From contig CALXGC010000144.1 of the NCBI GenBank assembly GCA_944387755.1, forward strand, positions 1 through 6,270: a stretch of 6,270 bases of DNA, given 5' to 3'. Shown here piece after piece: positions 1 to 6,077 of this stretch. This DNA is from an uncultured Oscillospiraceae bacterium. GTDB taxonomy: Bacteria; Bacillota_A; Clostridia; Oscillospirales; Oscillospiraceae. Numbering within the stretch: position 1 is the stretch's first letter; each line of letters opens with the position of its first letter. The notes under the pieces are model-generated. The model did not search any database. It was not told the origin of the DNA and was given only the letters and a program-made list of their open reading frames with translations. The position numbers were made by a program, and so were the translations under genes.

Positions 1-500
1 CCTCCGGCAAGGATATGACCTACTTCGACCAGGAGAAGAACGAGCACTATATCCCCTACGTCATCGAGCCCTCCCTGGGCGCCGACCGCGTCACCCTGGC
101 CTTCCTGGTGGACGCCTATGACGAGGAGGTCGTGGGACAGGACAAGAACGGCAAGGACGACGTGCGCACCGTGCTGCGCCTCCACCCCGCTCTGGCCCCC
201 TATAAGTGCGCCGTGCTCCCCCTGTCCAAGAAGCTGTCCGGCAAGGCCCGCGAAATTCAGACCGAGCTGAGCAAATATTTCATGGTGGACTTCGACGACG
301 CCGGCTCCATCGGCAAGCGCTACCGCCGTCAGGACGAGATCGGCACTCCCTACTGCATTACCGTGGACTTCGAGACCGTGGGCGACGATGAGCACCCCGC
401 CGACAACGCCGTCACCATCCGGGACCGGGACACCATGGAGCAGGTCCGCGTGCCTATTTCTGAGCTGAAGGCGTGGCTGGAGGAGAAGCTGGCCTATTAA
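1..500 (+). CDS. glyS: Glycyl-tRNA synthetase, single-chain (alpha2) type, C-terminal part
   Basis: This is the 3' end of a gene that begins upstream of the window; 165 residues are visible in the frame starting at base 3, ending at a TAA. The enzyme charges tRNA-Gly with glycine in the cytoplasm. Class II motif 3 is visible as [10 protein letters not shown] (about visible residues 20-29), whose Arg contacts ATP. It is followed by the anticodon-binding (HGTP) domain, about visible residues 60-160, with the family blocks [35 protein letters not shown] and the near-terminal [10 protein letters not shown]. These match the single-polypeptide GlyRS family (COG0423 type), not the separate alpha and beta subunits of many other bacteria. 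The extreme C-terminus looks intact. Its promoter and any T-box leader lie outside the window. Transcription probably ends at the hairpin at 731-769, about 230 bases after the stop, once the intervening repeats have been transcribed. Confidence 0.96.
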   Translation, partial: SGKDMTYFDQEKNEHYIPYVIEPSLGADRVTLAFLVDAYDEEVVGQDKNGKDDVRTVLRLHPALAPYKCAVLPLSKKLSGKAREIQTELSKYFMVDFDDAGSIGKRYRRQDEIGTPYCITVDFETVGDDEHPADNAVTIRDRDTMEQVRVPISELKAWLEEKLAY

Positions 501-503
501 GCT

Positions 504-529
504 GTAGGGGCGGCCTCTGGCCGCCCGCC
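504..529 (+). repeat. Hairpin repeat, GTAGGGGCG frame, copy 1
   Basis: It starts 4 bases after the glyS stop. Outer arms GGGCG/CGCCC surround inner arms GCC/GGC with a TCT loop, giving a strong GC hairpin followed by GCC. The same outer frame recurs at 556-585, 655-683, 2761-2786, 2902-2930, 6233-6258 and, on the other strand, at 6078-6105 and 6187-6214. I see no coding sense in it. It will be part of the glyS 3' UTR. Confidence 0.8.
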
Positions 530-555
530 CTCCAGCGCAAACGGCAAACGTATTC

Positions 556-585
556 GTGGGGCGCGACGACCCCGGCGCGCCCGCC
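556..585 (+). repeat. Hairpin repeat, GTGGGGCGCG variant
   Basis: This copy has GTGGGGCGCG and CGGCGCGCCCGCC around ACGACC. Arms GGGCGCG/CGCGCCC form a 7-bp stem. Close relatives lie at 655-683, 2902-2930 and 6233-6258. The bases just before it (ACGTATTCGTGGGG) resemble those before the other copies (CGGACGTGTCCGTGGGG at about 2890-2907). Confidence 0.75.
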
Positions 586-592
586 GGGGTGC

Positions 593-683
593 AATCCCCC
601 GCCGCCCGTTGGGCGGCACCCCCTTTCAAAAGGGGGCAGATGGCGGACGTATCCGTGGGGCCCGGCGGCCCGGCGCGCCCGCC
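593..683 (+). repeat. Composite hairpin repeat, copy A
   Basis: Modules in order are: AATCCCC; a GCCGCCC-GTT-GGGCGGC hairpin (601-617); a CCCCCTT-TCAA-AAGGGGG hairpin (619-636); a linker CAGATGGCGGACGTATCC; and a GTGGGGC...CGCGCCCGCC frame (655-683). Bases 601-683 match 2848-2930 at 78 of 83 positions by hand alignment with no gaps. Three of the five differences fall in the last module, where this copy reads GGGCCCGGCGG. That weakens the perfect GGGCGCG/CGCGCCC stem seen in the partner copy. Confidence 0.8.
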
Positions 684-715
684 GAAACGCAATCCTCCGC
701 CCGTGCGCACGAAAA

Positions 716-724
716 TTATCCACA
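716..724 (+). promoter_or_regulatory. Perfect-consensus DnaA box sequence (function doubtful)
   Basis: TTATCCACA is the exact strong DnaA box consensus. An inverted near-match, TGTGGAAAA (reverse TTTTCCACA, one mismatch), lies at 739-747 inside the terminator stem-loop. Only this pair is present, with no DnaA box cluster or AT-rich unwinding element, so it is not an origin. It may be chance or an isolated titration or regulatory site. Confidence 0.3.
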
Positions 725-730
725 AAAAGT

Positions 731-769
731 ATCCCCTCTGTGGAAAACTCCGCAGAGGGGATATTTTTT
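731..769 (+). terminator. Bidirectional rho-independent terminator between glyS and the GH3 gene
   Basis: Arms 731-744 and 749-762 form a 14-bp stem with one G-U pair and an AAAC loop. The arms begin ATCCCCTCTG and end CAGAGGGGAT. A T6 run follows on the plus strand (764-769). On the minus strand the stem is followed by ACTTTTTGTG. It therefore fits termination of glyS from the left and of the GH3 gene from the right, the latter only 14 bases after its stop. Confidence 0.92.
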
Positions 770-776
770 GGAATAT

Positions 777-2039
777 TCAGTCACCCAGCAGGCCCAGTTC
801 ATATTTCCAGGCCAGCACCCGCGTCACGGCCTGGTCGATTTGCTCTTCGGAGACAGAGCCGTTCTCCACGGCGGCGATGACCTGAGGAATTTGGGTTTCA
901 AAGTCGGTGGTGAGCACAATGTCGTTGCCGGCCTGGACGGCCATCACGGCGGCGGAGCCGTCCTGGGCGTACTGGGCCACGGCCTCCATGGCCAAATCGT
1001 CGGTGAGGATGACCCCGGTGAAGCCCAGCTCCTCCCGGAGAATCTGGTGGACGGCGGGGGACAGGGAGGCGGGCAGGTCCGGGTCCATGCACGTCACAAT
1101 GTTGTGGCTCACCAGCACCGCGTCGGCTCCGGCCTGAACGCCGGCCTGGAAGGGCAGGAAGTCCGAGGTCTCGAAGGTCTCATAGGGCCGCTGGTCCACG
1201 GCAATGCCGGTGTGGGTATCCGCATTGCTGCCATAGCCCGGAAAGTGCTTCAGCACAGAGCCGATGTGCTCCTGGCCCATAACCTGCACCACCTGGGCCA
1301 CATAGTCCGCCGTGGTCTGGGCGTCCTGTCCCAGGGCGCGGGCATAGATGAAGTCCGCCGGGTCGGTGGACACGTCGGCCACCGGGGCGAAATTGACGTT
1401 GACGCCCAGATCCAGCAGGGTGACGCTCTTCTGCCGGGCGTCCTGAAGGATGGCGTCCAGTCCGCCCTGGGCGTACAGCGCCTGGGGAGACTGGCAGCGG
1501 CTGGGAAAGAGGTGGGGGTTGCTGCTGGCCCGGACCACCGTGCCCCCCTCCTCGTCCGCGCCGATGAGCATGGGAATACCCGCCGCCGCCTGGTAGGAGG
1601 CGATGGTATCCCGCACCTCCTGGGCGGTTTTATCCTGAAAATCCCGTCCGAAGAGGATATAGCCCCCCAGCTTGTACTGGGCGACCTTTTCCGCCGCCTC
1701 TGTCTCCGGGCAGCGGACAAAGAACATCTGCCCCACCTTCTCCTCCAGGGACATGGCGGAGACGAGCTCCTCAATGATCTGGTCCTCGTTCATGGGGACC
1801 TGCTCCTGGGGCGGCTGGGGCGTCTCCTGGACAGGTTCTTCCGTCTCCTGCTGGGGCGCGCTCTGCTCCGGCTCCGGCGCCGGCGCGGAGGCCTCCGGCT
1901 GTTGGACCGGGGCCGGGCCGGAGGGCTCTGGGGCCGAAACCGCAGGCGGAGCGCCGGAGGCGCTGTCCAGTCCGGGGGACGGGAGGGCGCCGCACCCGGC
2001 CAGCAGCAGGCAGAGCAGGCATACAATCCATTTTTTCAT
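777..2039 (-). CDS. nagZ: Glycoside hydrolase family 3 beta-N-acetylhexosaminidase, secreted lipoprotein (NagZ type)
   Basis: The protein is 420 aa. It probably removes terminal N-acetylglucosamine from peptidoglycan fragments outside the membrane, feeding wall recycling. Residues 1-16 are a lipoprotein signal (MKK, hydrophobic stretch, lipobox LLAGC, lipidated Cys16). Residues 20-82 are a Pro/Ala/Glu/Gln-rich linker that would hold the enzyme off the membrane. The GH3 TIM barrel runs from about 85 to 418: EKVGQMFF (100-107), EEGG (163-166), NVNFAPVADVSTDP (214-227), KHFPGYG (264-270), the Asp-X-His acid/base motif DTH (274-276) typical of NagZ enzymes, and ILTDDLAME with the expected nucleophile Asp347. 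There is no second GH3 domain. The start is the ATG at 2039, because AGGAGG lies 5 bases upstream and the signal peptide begins there. In-frame GTG (2084) and ATG (2078) would bury the signal and sit in the leader hairpin. It has its own promoter. Exact substrate is inferred from the family. Confidence 0.93.
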   Translation of the reverse strand: MKKWIVCLLCLLLAGCGALPSPGLDSASGAPPAVSAPEPSGPAPVQQPEASAPAPEPEQSAPQQETEEPVQETPQPPQEQVPMNEDQIIEELVSAMSLEEKVGQMFFVRCPETEAAEKVAQYKLGGYILFGRDFQDKTAQEVRDTIASYQAAAGIPMLIGADEEGGTVVRASSNPHLFPSRCQSPQALYAQGGLDAILQDARQKSVTLLDLGVNVNFAPVADVSTDPADFIYARALGQDAQTTADYVAQVVQVMGQEHIGSVLKHFPGYGSNADTHTGIAVDQRPYETFETSDFLPFQAGVQAGADAVLVSHNIVTCMDPDLPASLSPAVHQILREELGFTGVILTDDLAMEAVAQYAQDGSAAVMAVQAGNDIVLTTDFETQIPQVIAAVENGSVSEEQIDQAVTRVLAWKYELGLLGD

Positions 2040-2044
2040 AGCTT

Positions 2045-2050
2045 CCTCCT
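2045..2050 (-). promoter_or_regulatory. Ribosome binding site of the GH3 lipoprotein gene
   Basis: AGGAGG lies 5 bases before the ATG at 2039. It decides the start against the in-frame GTG and ATG further upstream, which lack a comparable site. It sits 3 bases after the U-tract of the leader hairpin. Confidence 0.85.
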
Positions 2051-2053
2051 GAG

Positions 2054-2086
2054 AAAAACAGCGTGGAGAAGGGAACATCTCCACGC
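2054..2086 (-). promoter_or_regulatory. Terminator-like hairpin in the GH3 leader (candidate attenuator)
   Basis: Read on the minus strand, GCGTGGAGA (2086-2078) pairs perfectly with TCTCCACGC (2069-2061) around an 8-base loop. TGTTTTTC follows at once, and then the AGGAGG site. This has the form of an intrinsic terminator placed between the promoter and the start codon, about 80 bases after the predicted transcription start. It could be a transcription attenuator. A leftover terminator for rnhA is less likely, because the GH3 promoter lies between rnhA and the hairpin. No known riboswitch or T-box motif was recognised in the leader. Confidence 0.6.
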
Positions 2087-2171
2087 CGGAACATCCGCTC
2101 CTCTCCCCTGGGAGACGGAGCCTGTATCCGCGGAGACGGACCTGACGGCCCGTTCCGCTTTATTGTATGGA

Positions 2172-2200
2172 AGTATAGCACGTTTCGTGCCTACTGTCAA
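2172..2200 (-). promoter_or_regulatory. Sigma-A type promoter of the GH3 lipoprotein gene
   Basis: On the minus strand, TTGACA (2200-2195, perfect -35) is separated by exactly 17 bases from TATACT (2177-2172, one mismatch to the -10 consensus). Transcription should begin near 2164-2166, giving a leader of about 125 bases. The spacer contains GCACG-AAA-CGTGC (2190-2178), a 13-bp inverted repeat that could be an operator. This region is strikingly AT-rich for the window. Confidence 0.88.
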
Positions 2201-2237
2201 TTTTTTCAGGGATTTTTCGTCACTTTTTGCGGTTTTT
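2201..2237 (-). promoter_or_regulatory. Phased A-tracts upstream of the -35 (UP element or bent DNA)
   Basis: Four runs of 5-6 A on the minus strand lie at 2201-2206, 2213-2217, 2224-2228 and 2233-2237. Their centres are about 11.5, 11 and 9 bp apart, close to one helical turn, and the first abuts the -35. Such runs are known to curve DNA and to bind the RNA polymerase alpha subunit, so this is probably an activating UP-like region. Confidence 0.6.
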
Positions 2238-2257
2238 CCCGGGGCGGGGAGGCGGCG

Positions 2258-2695
2258 TCACCGGAACTTCCGGCTCTCCGCCACCGCCAGCTGGTCGCAG
2301 CGGTTGTTATAGGGGTTGGAGGCGTGGCCCTTTACCCAGTGCAGGCGCACCTGGTGAAAGCCGCACAGCTCCAGCAGGCGCTCCCACAGGTCCGGGTTCA
2401 GGGCGGGCTTCTTGTCCGCCTTCACCCAGCCCCTGGCCTGCCAGCTCCGGGCCCACCCCTTCTCCAGGGCGTCTATCACATACTTGCTGTCTGAGTAGAG
2501 CTCCACCTCACAGGGCTCCTTCAGCGCCTCCAGAGCGGAGATCACCCCAGTGAGCTCCATGCGGTTGTTGGTGGTCTGGGGCGCTCCTCCGGACAGCTCC
2601 TTCTGGTGCGGGCCGTACATCAGAATCGCCCCCCAGCCGCCAGGGCCTGGGTTGCCCGAACAGGCCCCGTCGGTGTAAATGGTCACTTTTTTCAT
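2258..2695 (-). CDS. rnhA: Ribonuclease HI
   Basis: The protein is 145 aa, near the usual length for bacterial RNase HI (about 155). It cuts the RNA strand of RNA-DNA hybrids in the cytoplasm, clearing R-loops and primers. All catalytic residues are present at standard positions: Asp9 in [16 protein letters not shown], Glu47 in NNRMELT, Asp69 in LYSDSKYV, His124 in WVKGHA and Asp134 in NNRCDQLA (E. coli D10, E48, D70, H124, D134). A basic segment around residues 81-96 ([16 protein letters not shown]) corresponds to the handle region that grips the hybrid. The ATG at 2695 is supported by AGGAGG 5 bases upstream. No convincing promoter is visible just upstream, where the DNA is all hairpin repeat, so it may be read from the gyrA side. 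No clear terminator follows it before the GH3 promoter. Confidence 0.96.
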   Translation of the reverse strand: MKKVTIYTDGACSGNPGPGGWGAILMYGPHQKELSGGAPQTTNNRMELTGVISALEALKEPCEVELYSDSKYVIDALEKGWARSWQARGWVKADKKPALNPDLWERLLELCGFHQVRLHWVKGHASNPYNNRCDQLAVAESRKFR

Positions 2696-2707
2696 GGCTG
2701 CCTCCTG

Positions 2708-2741
2708 AAGCCTTCCCCCCTGTGGGGGGAAGGCTTTTTTT
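2708..2741 (+). terminator. Terminator-like hairpin on the strand opposite to rnhA
   Basis: AAGCCTTCCCCCC (2708-2720) pairs perfectly with GGGGGGAAGGCTT (2724-2736) around TGT, with a run of seven T on the plus strand (2735-2741). As a terminator it faces rightward, antisense to rnhA and the gyrA operon, and no plus-strand gene feeds it. On the minus strand the same hairpin lies in the rnhA leader, directly before AGGAGG and without a U-tract. It adjoins the repeat block and may be part of it. Confidence 0.55.
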
Positions 2742-2930
2742 CCCCTTTCATAAGGGGGCTGTAGGGGCGCACATTGTGCGCCCGCCGGTTTGGAATCCCC
2801 CGCCCCCTTCGGGGGGCCCCCCTTTCACAAGGGGGGCACAATCCCCAGCCGCCCGTTGGGCGGCACCCCCTTTCAAAAGGGGGCAAATGGCGGACGTGTC
2901 CGTGGGGCGCGACGACCCGGCGCGCCCGCC
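2742..2930 (+). repeat. Composite hairpin repeat block between rnhA and the SHOCT gene, copy B
   Basis: Modules from left to right are: CCCCTT-TCAT-AAGGGG (2742-2757); a GTAGGGGCG frame with inner arms CAC/GTG and loop ATT (2761-2786); AATCCCC plus a GCCCCC-TTCG-GGGGGC hairpin (2794-2817); CCCCCCTT-TCAC-AAGGGGGG (2817-2836); a second AATCCCC unit with GCCGCCC-GTT-GGGCGGC (2848-2864); CCCCCTT-TCAA-AAGGGGG (2866-2883); and GTGGGGCGCG...CGCGCCCGCC (2902-2930). Two tandem units (2794-2839 and 2840-2886) share one plan but have different stem sequences. The right part is 94% identical to 601-683. I see no gene here. ORFs crossing it are repeat translations. Confidence 0.8.
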
Positions 2931-2960
2931 GGAGGGAACCAAACCGGCAGGCAGTCCTGG

Positions 2961-3365
2961 TCAGCGGCTGCGGAGAATTTTCTCCCGCCGGGCCAGATAC
3001 TCCTCCTGGGTCAGCAGTCCGGCGTCCCGCAGGGTCTCCAGCTGTCTCAGCTGTCCCTTGACGTCCAGGGCGTTGGAGGGAATCTCGCCGCTGCTCTGGG
3101 GCGGAGGGGGCTGGTCCGGTCTTCTGCGGTTCCAGGGGTGGCTGGCCGGGGGAACATAGCGCCTCGGCCCTCTCTGGACGCTTTTCAGCAGAAGAACCAC
3201 GGCTGCAATCACAACCAGCAGGGGCTCCAGCAAAAACAGCAGTCCGATTGCCCCCGCTGTTGGGAGCATGACCAGTCCAATCAGAAGGGCGGGCAGCTGC
3301 CAAAACAGCAGGATCACGCCAAGGACCGCCAGGGGCCACACGGACTTTTTCTTTCTCTGGGCCAT
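2961..3365 (-). CDS. Small two-helix membrane protein with C-terminal SHOCT domain
   Basis: The protein is 134 aa and of unknown function. A basic N-terminus (MAQRKKK) leads into two hydrophobic segments, about residues 9-33 and 38-60, which look like a transmembrane hairpin. A basic, Pro-rich linker (about 65-92) follows. Residues 104-132 (QLRQLETLRDAGLLTQEEY, then LARREKIL) match the SHOCT pattern, a short C-terminal helical module often attached to membrane proteins and thought to mediate oligomerisation. The ATG at 3365 has AGAGGAG about 8 bases upstream. It starts 30 bp after the gyrA stop in the same direction, so it is probably cotranscribed with gyrA. Positions of basic residues suggest the SHOCT domain is cytoplasmic. 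The topology is inferred. The family assignment is fairly firm, the role is not known. Confidence 0.85.
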   Translation of the reverse strand: MAQRKKKSVWPLAVLGVILLFWQLPALLIGLVMLPTAGAIGLLFLLEPLLVVIAAVVLLLKSVQRGPRRYVPPASHPWNRRRPDQPPPPQSSGEIPSNALDVKGQLRQLETLRDAGLLTQEEYLARREKILRSR

Positions 3366-3395
3366 TGTTTCCGCTCCTCTCTGGAGTGTGTCTTT

Positions 3396-5915
3396 TTATT
3401 CTCCGGCGTCCGAACTTTCCACAATTTCCTCTGAATCTGTGGAAACTTCCTCCCGCTCCGCCAGGGCCAGGGAGATGACCTTGTCTCCCTCCTCTTTGAA
3501 GCGCATGACGATAACGCCCTGGGTGGCCCGTCCGGCCACGCGGATGGCGTCCACATGGGTGCGGATGAGGATACCGGCGGCGGTGGCCACCAGCAGGTCC
3601 TCGGAGCCGTCCACCACTTTGATGCCCACCACCGGGCCGGTCTTCTCGGTGACGGCGTAGTTTTTGATGCCCAGGCCGCCCCGGTTGGTGATGCGGTACT
3701 CCTCCACAGGCGTGCGCTTGCCATAGCCGTTTTCGGTGATGGTGAGGACGGTCTTTCCGGCGGTGGCGCGGGCGGCTCCCACCACATAGTCCCCCTCCCG
3801 AAGCTTAATGCCCCGGACGCCCACGGCGTCCCGGCCCATGGGCCGCACGCTGTTCTCGTCGAAGCAGACGGCCATGCCGTCGTGGGTGGCGATGAGGATT
3901 TTCTTGGCGCCGTCGGTCTCCCGCACGGAGATGAGCTCGTCCCCCTCCTCCATGCGCAGGGCCCGGATGCCGTTGTTGCGCAGGTTTCTCAGGGCGTTGG
4001 CGGGCAGGCGCTTCACCGTGCCCTTCCGCGTGACCATCAGCAGATAGCGGCCGTTGTCCTCGATGGAGCTGGTGTGAATCATGGTCTGCACCCGCTCCCC
4101 CGGCTCCACCTGGAGGATGTTGACGATGTTGGTCCCCTTGGCGGTCTTCCCCGCCTGGGGAATCTGATAGCCTTTCTTTCTATAAACCTTGCCGGTGTTG
4201 GTGAAGAAGAGCATATAGTCGTGGGTAGAGGCGGTGAACACATCCACCACATAGTCCTCCTCCCTGGTGGTCATGCCCTTCTTTCCCATGCCGCCCTTGG
4301 ACTGGGCGGCGTACTCGCTCACCGGGGTGCGCTTGAGATACCCCGCCTGGGTGAGGGTGAAGACGCATTGCTCCTCCTCGATGAGGTCCTCGATGTCAAT
4401 CTCGTCCTCCACGTCCTGGATCTCCGTGACCCGGCCATCCCCGTACTTATCCCGGATGGCGGTCAGCTCGTCCTTGAGCACCCCCCGGAGCATGGACTCG
4501 TCGGCCAGAAGCTTCTGGAAGTAGGCGATGCGCTCCTCCAGCTCTCTGTACTCCGCCTCCAGCTTCTCCCGGTTGAGGCCCTGGAGGGAGATCAGGCGCA
4601 TGTCGCAGATGGCCTGGGCCTGCACCTCGTCCAGGCCGAAGCGCTCCATGAGCCGGTCCCTGGCGTTGTCGTAGCTGGTGCGGATAATCCGAATGACCTC
4701 GTCGATGTTGTCCTGGGCGACAAGCAGGCCCTCCAGCAGATGGGCCCGCTCCTGGGCCTTGCGCAGGTCGTACCGGGTGCGGCGGATGAGCACCTGCTCC
4801 TGATAGGCGATGTACTCGTCCAAAATGTGCCGCAGGGAGAGAATCCGGGGCTGGAGCTTGCCGTCCACCTCCACCAGGGCCAGCATATTCACGGCGAAGG
4901 TGGTCTGAAGCTGAGTCTGGGCGAAGAGGCGGTTGAGCACCACCTGGGGGTTGGCGTCCCGCTTGAGCTCGATGACGATGCGCATGCCGTTGCGGTCGGT
5001 CTCGTCCTGGATGTTGGAGATGCCCTCCAGGCGCTTGTCCTCCACCTGGTCGGCCATGTTCTTGATGAGCATACGCTTGTTGACCTGATAGGGAATCTCG
5101 GTGATGATGATGCGGGTGCGGTCCTTGCCGAACTCCTCGAACTCGTGGCGGGCCCGGACGGTGATACGGCCCCGGCCGGTGGCATAGGCCGCCCGAATGC
5201 CCGCCCGGCCCATGATAATGCCCCTGGTGGGGAAATCGGGACCCTGGATGTGCTCCATCAGGTCGTTCAGCGTGCTCTCCGGGTGGTCCAGCACCTGGAT
5301 GGCGGCGTTGATGACCTCTCTCATGTTGTGGGGCGGGATGTTCGTCGCCATGCCCACGGCAATGCCGCTGGAGCCGTTCACCAGCAGGTTGGGGAAGCGG
5401 GAGGGGAGCACCCTGGGCTCCTGGGTGGACTCGTCAAAGTTGGGGACCCAGTCCACGGTGTCCTTCTCAATGTCCCGGAGCATTTCCTCCGAGAGCCGGG
5501 CCAGCCGGGCCTCGGTGTACCGGTAGGCCGCCGGGGGGTCGCCGTCGATGGAGCCGAAGTTGCCGTGGCCCTCCACCAGGGGACAGCGCATGGAGAAGTC
5601 CTGGGCCAGCCGGACCAGGGCGTCGTACACGCTGGCGTCGCCGTGGGGGTGATACTTGCCCAGCACGTCGCCCACGCAGGTGGCCGACTTCTTGAAGGGC
5701 TTGTCGTGGGTCAGGCCGCTTTCGTACATGGAGTACAAAATGCGGCGGTGCACCGGCTTCAGGCCGTCCCGCACGTCGGGCAGCGCCCGGCTGACGATAA
5801 CAGACATGGCGTACTCGATGTAGGACTTCTCCATCTCCGGCACCAGGGGGGAGACTTCAATCTTTTGATTGGGATACCGGATTTCTTCCGGGTCATACTG
5901 CGGTTTTTTACTCAT
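3396..5915 (-). CDS. gyrA: DNA gyrase subunit A
   Basis: The protein is 839 aa, complete, in the usual GyrA range. With GyrB it introduces negative supercoils using ATP; this subunit breaks and rejoins DNA. The breakage-reunion domain is about residues 31-500. Catalytic Tyr133 lies in [10 protein letters not shown], the DNA-bending Ile185 in [18 protein letters not shown], and the quinolone region at [10 protein letters not shown] (89-98). The C-terminal beta-pinwheel is about 510-820, with a GyrA-box-like QSKGGMG (538-544) in blade 1, which favours GyrA over ParC, and related loops [12 protein letters not shown] (691-702) and TNRGGLGIK (743-751). The tail (822-839) is acidic. The start is the ATG at 5915, with AAGGAG 9 bases upstream and protein similarity beginning there. 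The frame stays open for 95 more codons through repeats to 6200, which should not be annotated as coding. No promoter is visible upstream within the window. gyrB is not seen here. Confidence 0.96.
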   Translation of the reverse strand: MSKKPQYDPEEIRYPNQKIEVSPLVPEMEKSYIEYAMSVIVSRALPDVRDGLKPVHRRILYSMYESGLTHDKPFKKSATCVGDVLGKYHPHGDASVYDALVRLAQDFSMRCPLVEGHGNFGSIDGDPPAAYRYTEARLARLSEEMLRDIEKDTVDWVPNFDESTQEPRVLPSRFPNLLVNGSSGIAVGMATNIPPHNMREVINAAIQVLDHPESTLNDLMEHIQGPDFPTRGIIMGRAGIRAAYATGRGRITVRARHEFEEFGKDRTRIIITEIPYQVNKRMLIKNMADQVEDKRLEGISNIQDETDRNGMRIVIELKRDANPQVVLNRLFAQTQLQTTFAVNMLALVEVDGKLQPRILSLRHILDEYIAYQEQVLIRRTRYDLRKAQERAHLLEGLLVAQDNIDEVIRIIRTSYDNARDRLMERFGLDEVQAQAICDMRLISLQGLNREKLEAEYRELEERIAYFQKLLADESMLRGVLKDELTAIRDKYGDGRVTEIQDVEDEIDIEDLIEEEQCVFTLTQAGYLKRTPVSEYAAQSKGGMGKKGMTTREEDYVVDVFTASTHDYMLFFTNTGKVYRKKGYQIPQAGKTAKGTNIVNILQVEPGERVQTMIHTSSIEDNGRYLLMVTRKGTVKRLPANALRNLRNNGIRALRMEEGDELISVRETDGAKKILIATHDGMAVCFDENSVRPMGRDAVGVRGIKLREGDYVVGAARATAGKTVLTITENGYGKRTPVEEYRITNRGGLGIKNYAVTEKTGPVVGIKVVDGSEDLLVATAAGILIRTHVDAIRVAGRATQGVIVMRFKEEGDKVISLALAEREEVSTDSEEIVESSDAGE

Positions 5916-5924
5916 GTATCGTAT

Positions 5925-5930
5925 CTCCTT
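5925..5930 (-). promoter_or_regulatory. Ribosome binding site of gyrA
   Basis: AAGGAG lies 9 bases before the ATG at 5915. It settles the start, because the same frame is open upstream to 6200 and a gene caller could choose a longer form. Confidence 0.85.
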
Positions 5931-5971
5931 CTTGCAGGGGCCGGCGGCCTCTGCGGCAACGAACGTGGGGT

Positions 5972-6025
5972 GCTCCAAAGCCTCCCCCTCCGGGGGAGGT
6001 GCCGAGCGAAGCGAGGCGGAGGGGG
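5972..6025 (-). repeat. 54-bp repeat upstream of gyrA, copy 1
   Basis: On the plus strand it runs from GCTCCAAAGCCTCCCCC to GAGGCGGAGGGGG, with GGTGCCGAGCGAAGCGAGG in the middle. It matches 6125-6178 at 53 of 54 bases. CCTCCCCC (5981-5988) can pair with GGGGGAGG (5992-5999). Alternatively CCCCCTCCG (5984-5992) can pair with CGGAGGGGG (6017-6025); the two folds exclude each other. Read on the minus strand it is in frame with gyrA and encodes [14 protein letters not shown] peptide, which I take to be spurious. Confidence 0.8.
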
Positions 6026-6077
6026 AACAGACGACGGGCGCGGCGGCGGAGAGAGCGGGGCGGAGGGCGGTTGGCCG

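Noticed and set aside
501..715. Insertion sequence remnant
   Set aside because: No transposase fragment, no clear terminal inverted repeats flanking the block, and no visible target-site duplication.
2040..2084. Longer form of the GH3 protein starting at an in-frame GTG (2084) or ATG (2078)
   Set aside because: It would put 13 to 15 polar residues before the lipoprotein signal, and these codons lie in the leader hairpin without a good ribosome site.
2040..2165. T-box or known riboswitch in the GH3 leader
   Set aside because: No T-box sequence or recognisable riboswitch core was seen; only a terminator-like hairpin and short direct repeats.
609..2312. 567-codon open frame on the plus strand across the GH3 gene
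   Set aside because: It starts inside a hairpin repeat, crosses a strong terminator, and runs antisense to a gene with clear catalytic motifs.
2722..3434. Several plus- and minus-strand ORFs over the repeat block and SHOCT gene
   Set aside because: They are translations of hairpin repeats or shadows of the SHOCT gene; none has a recognisable domain or start signal.
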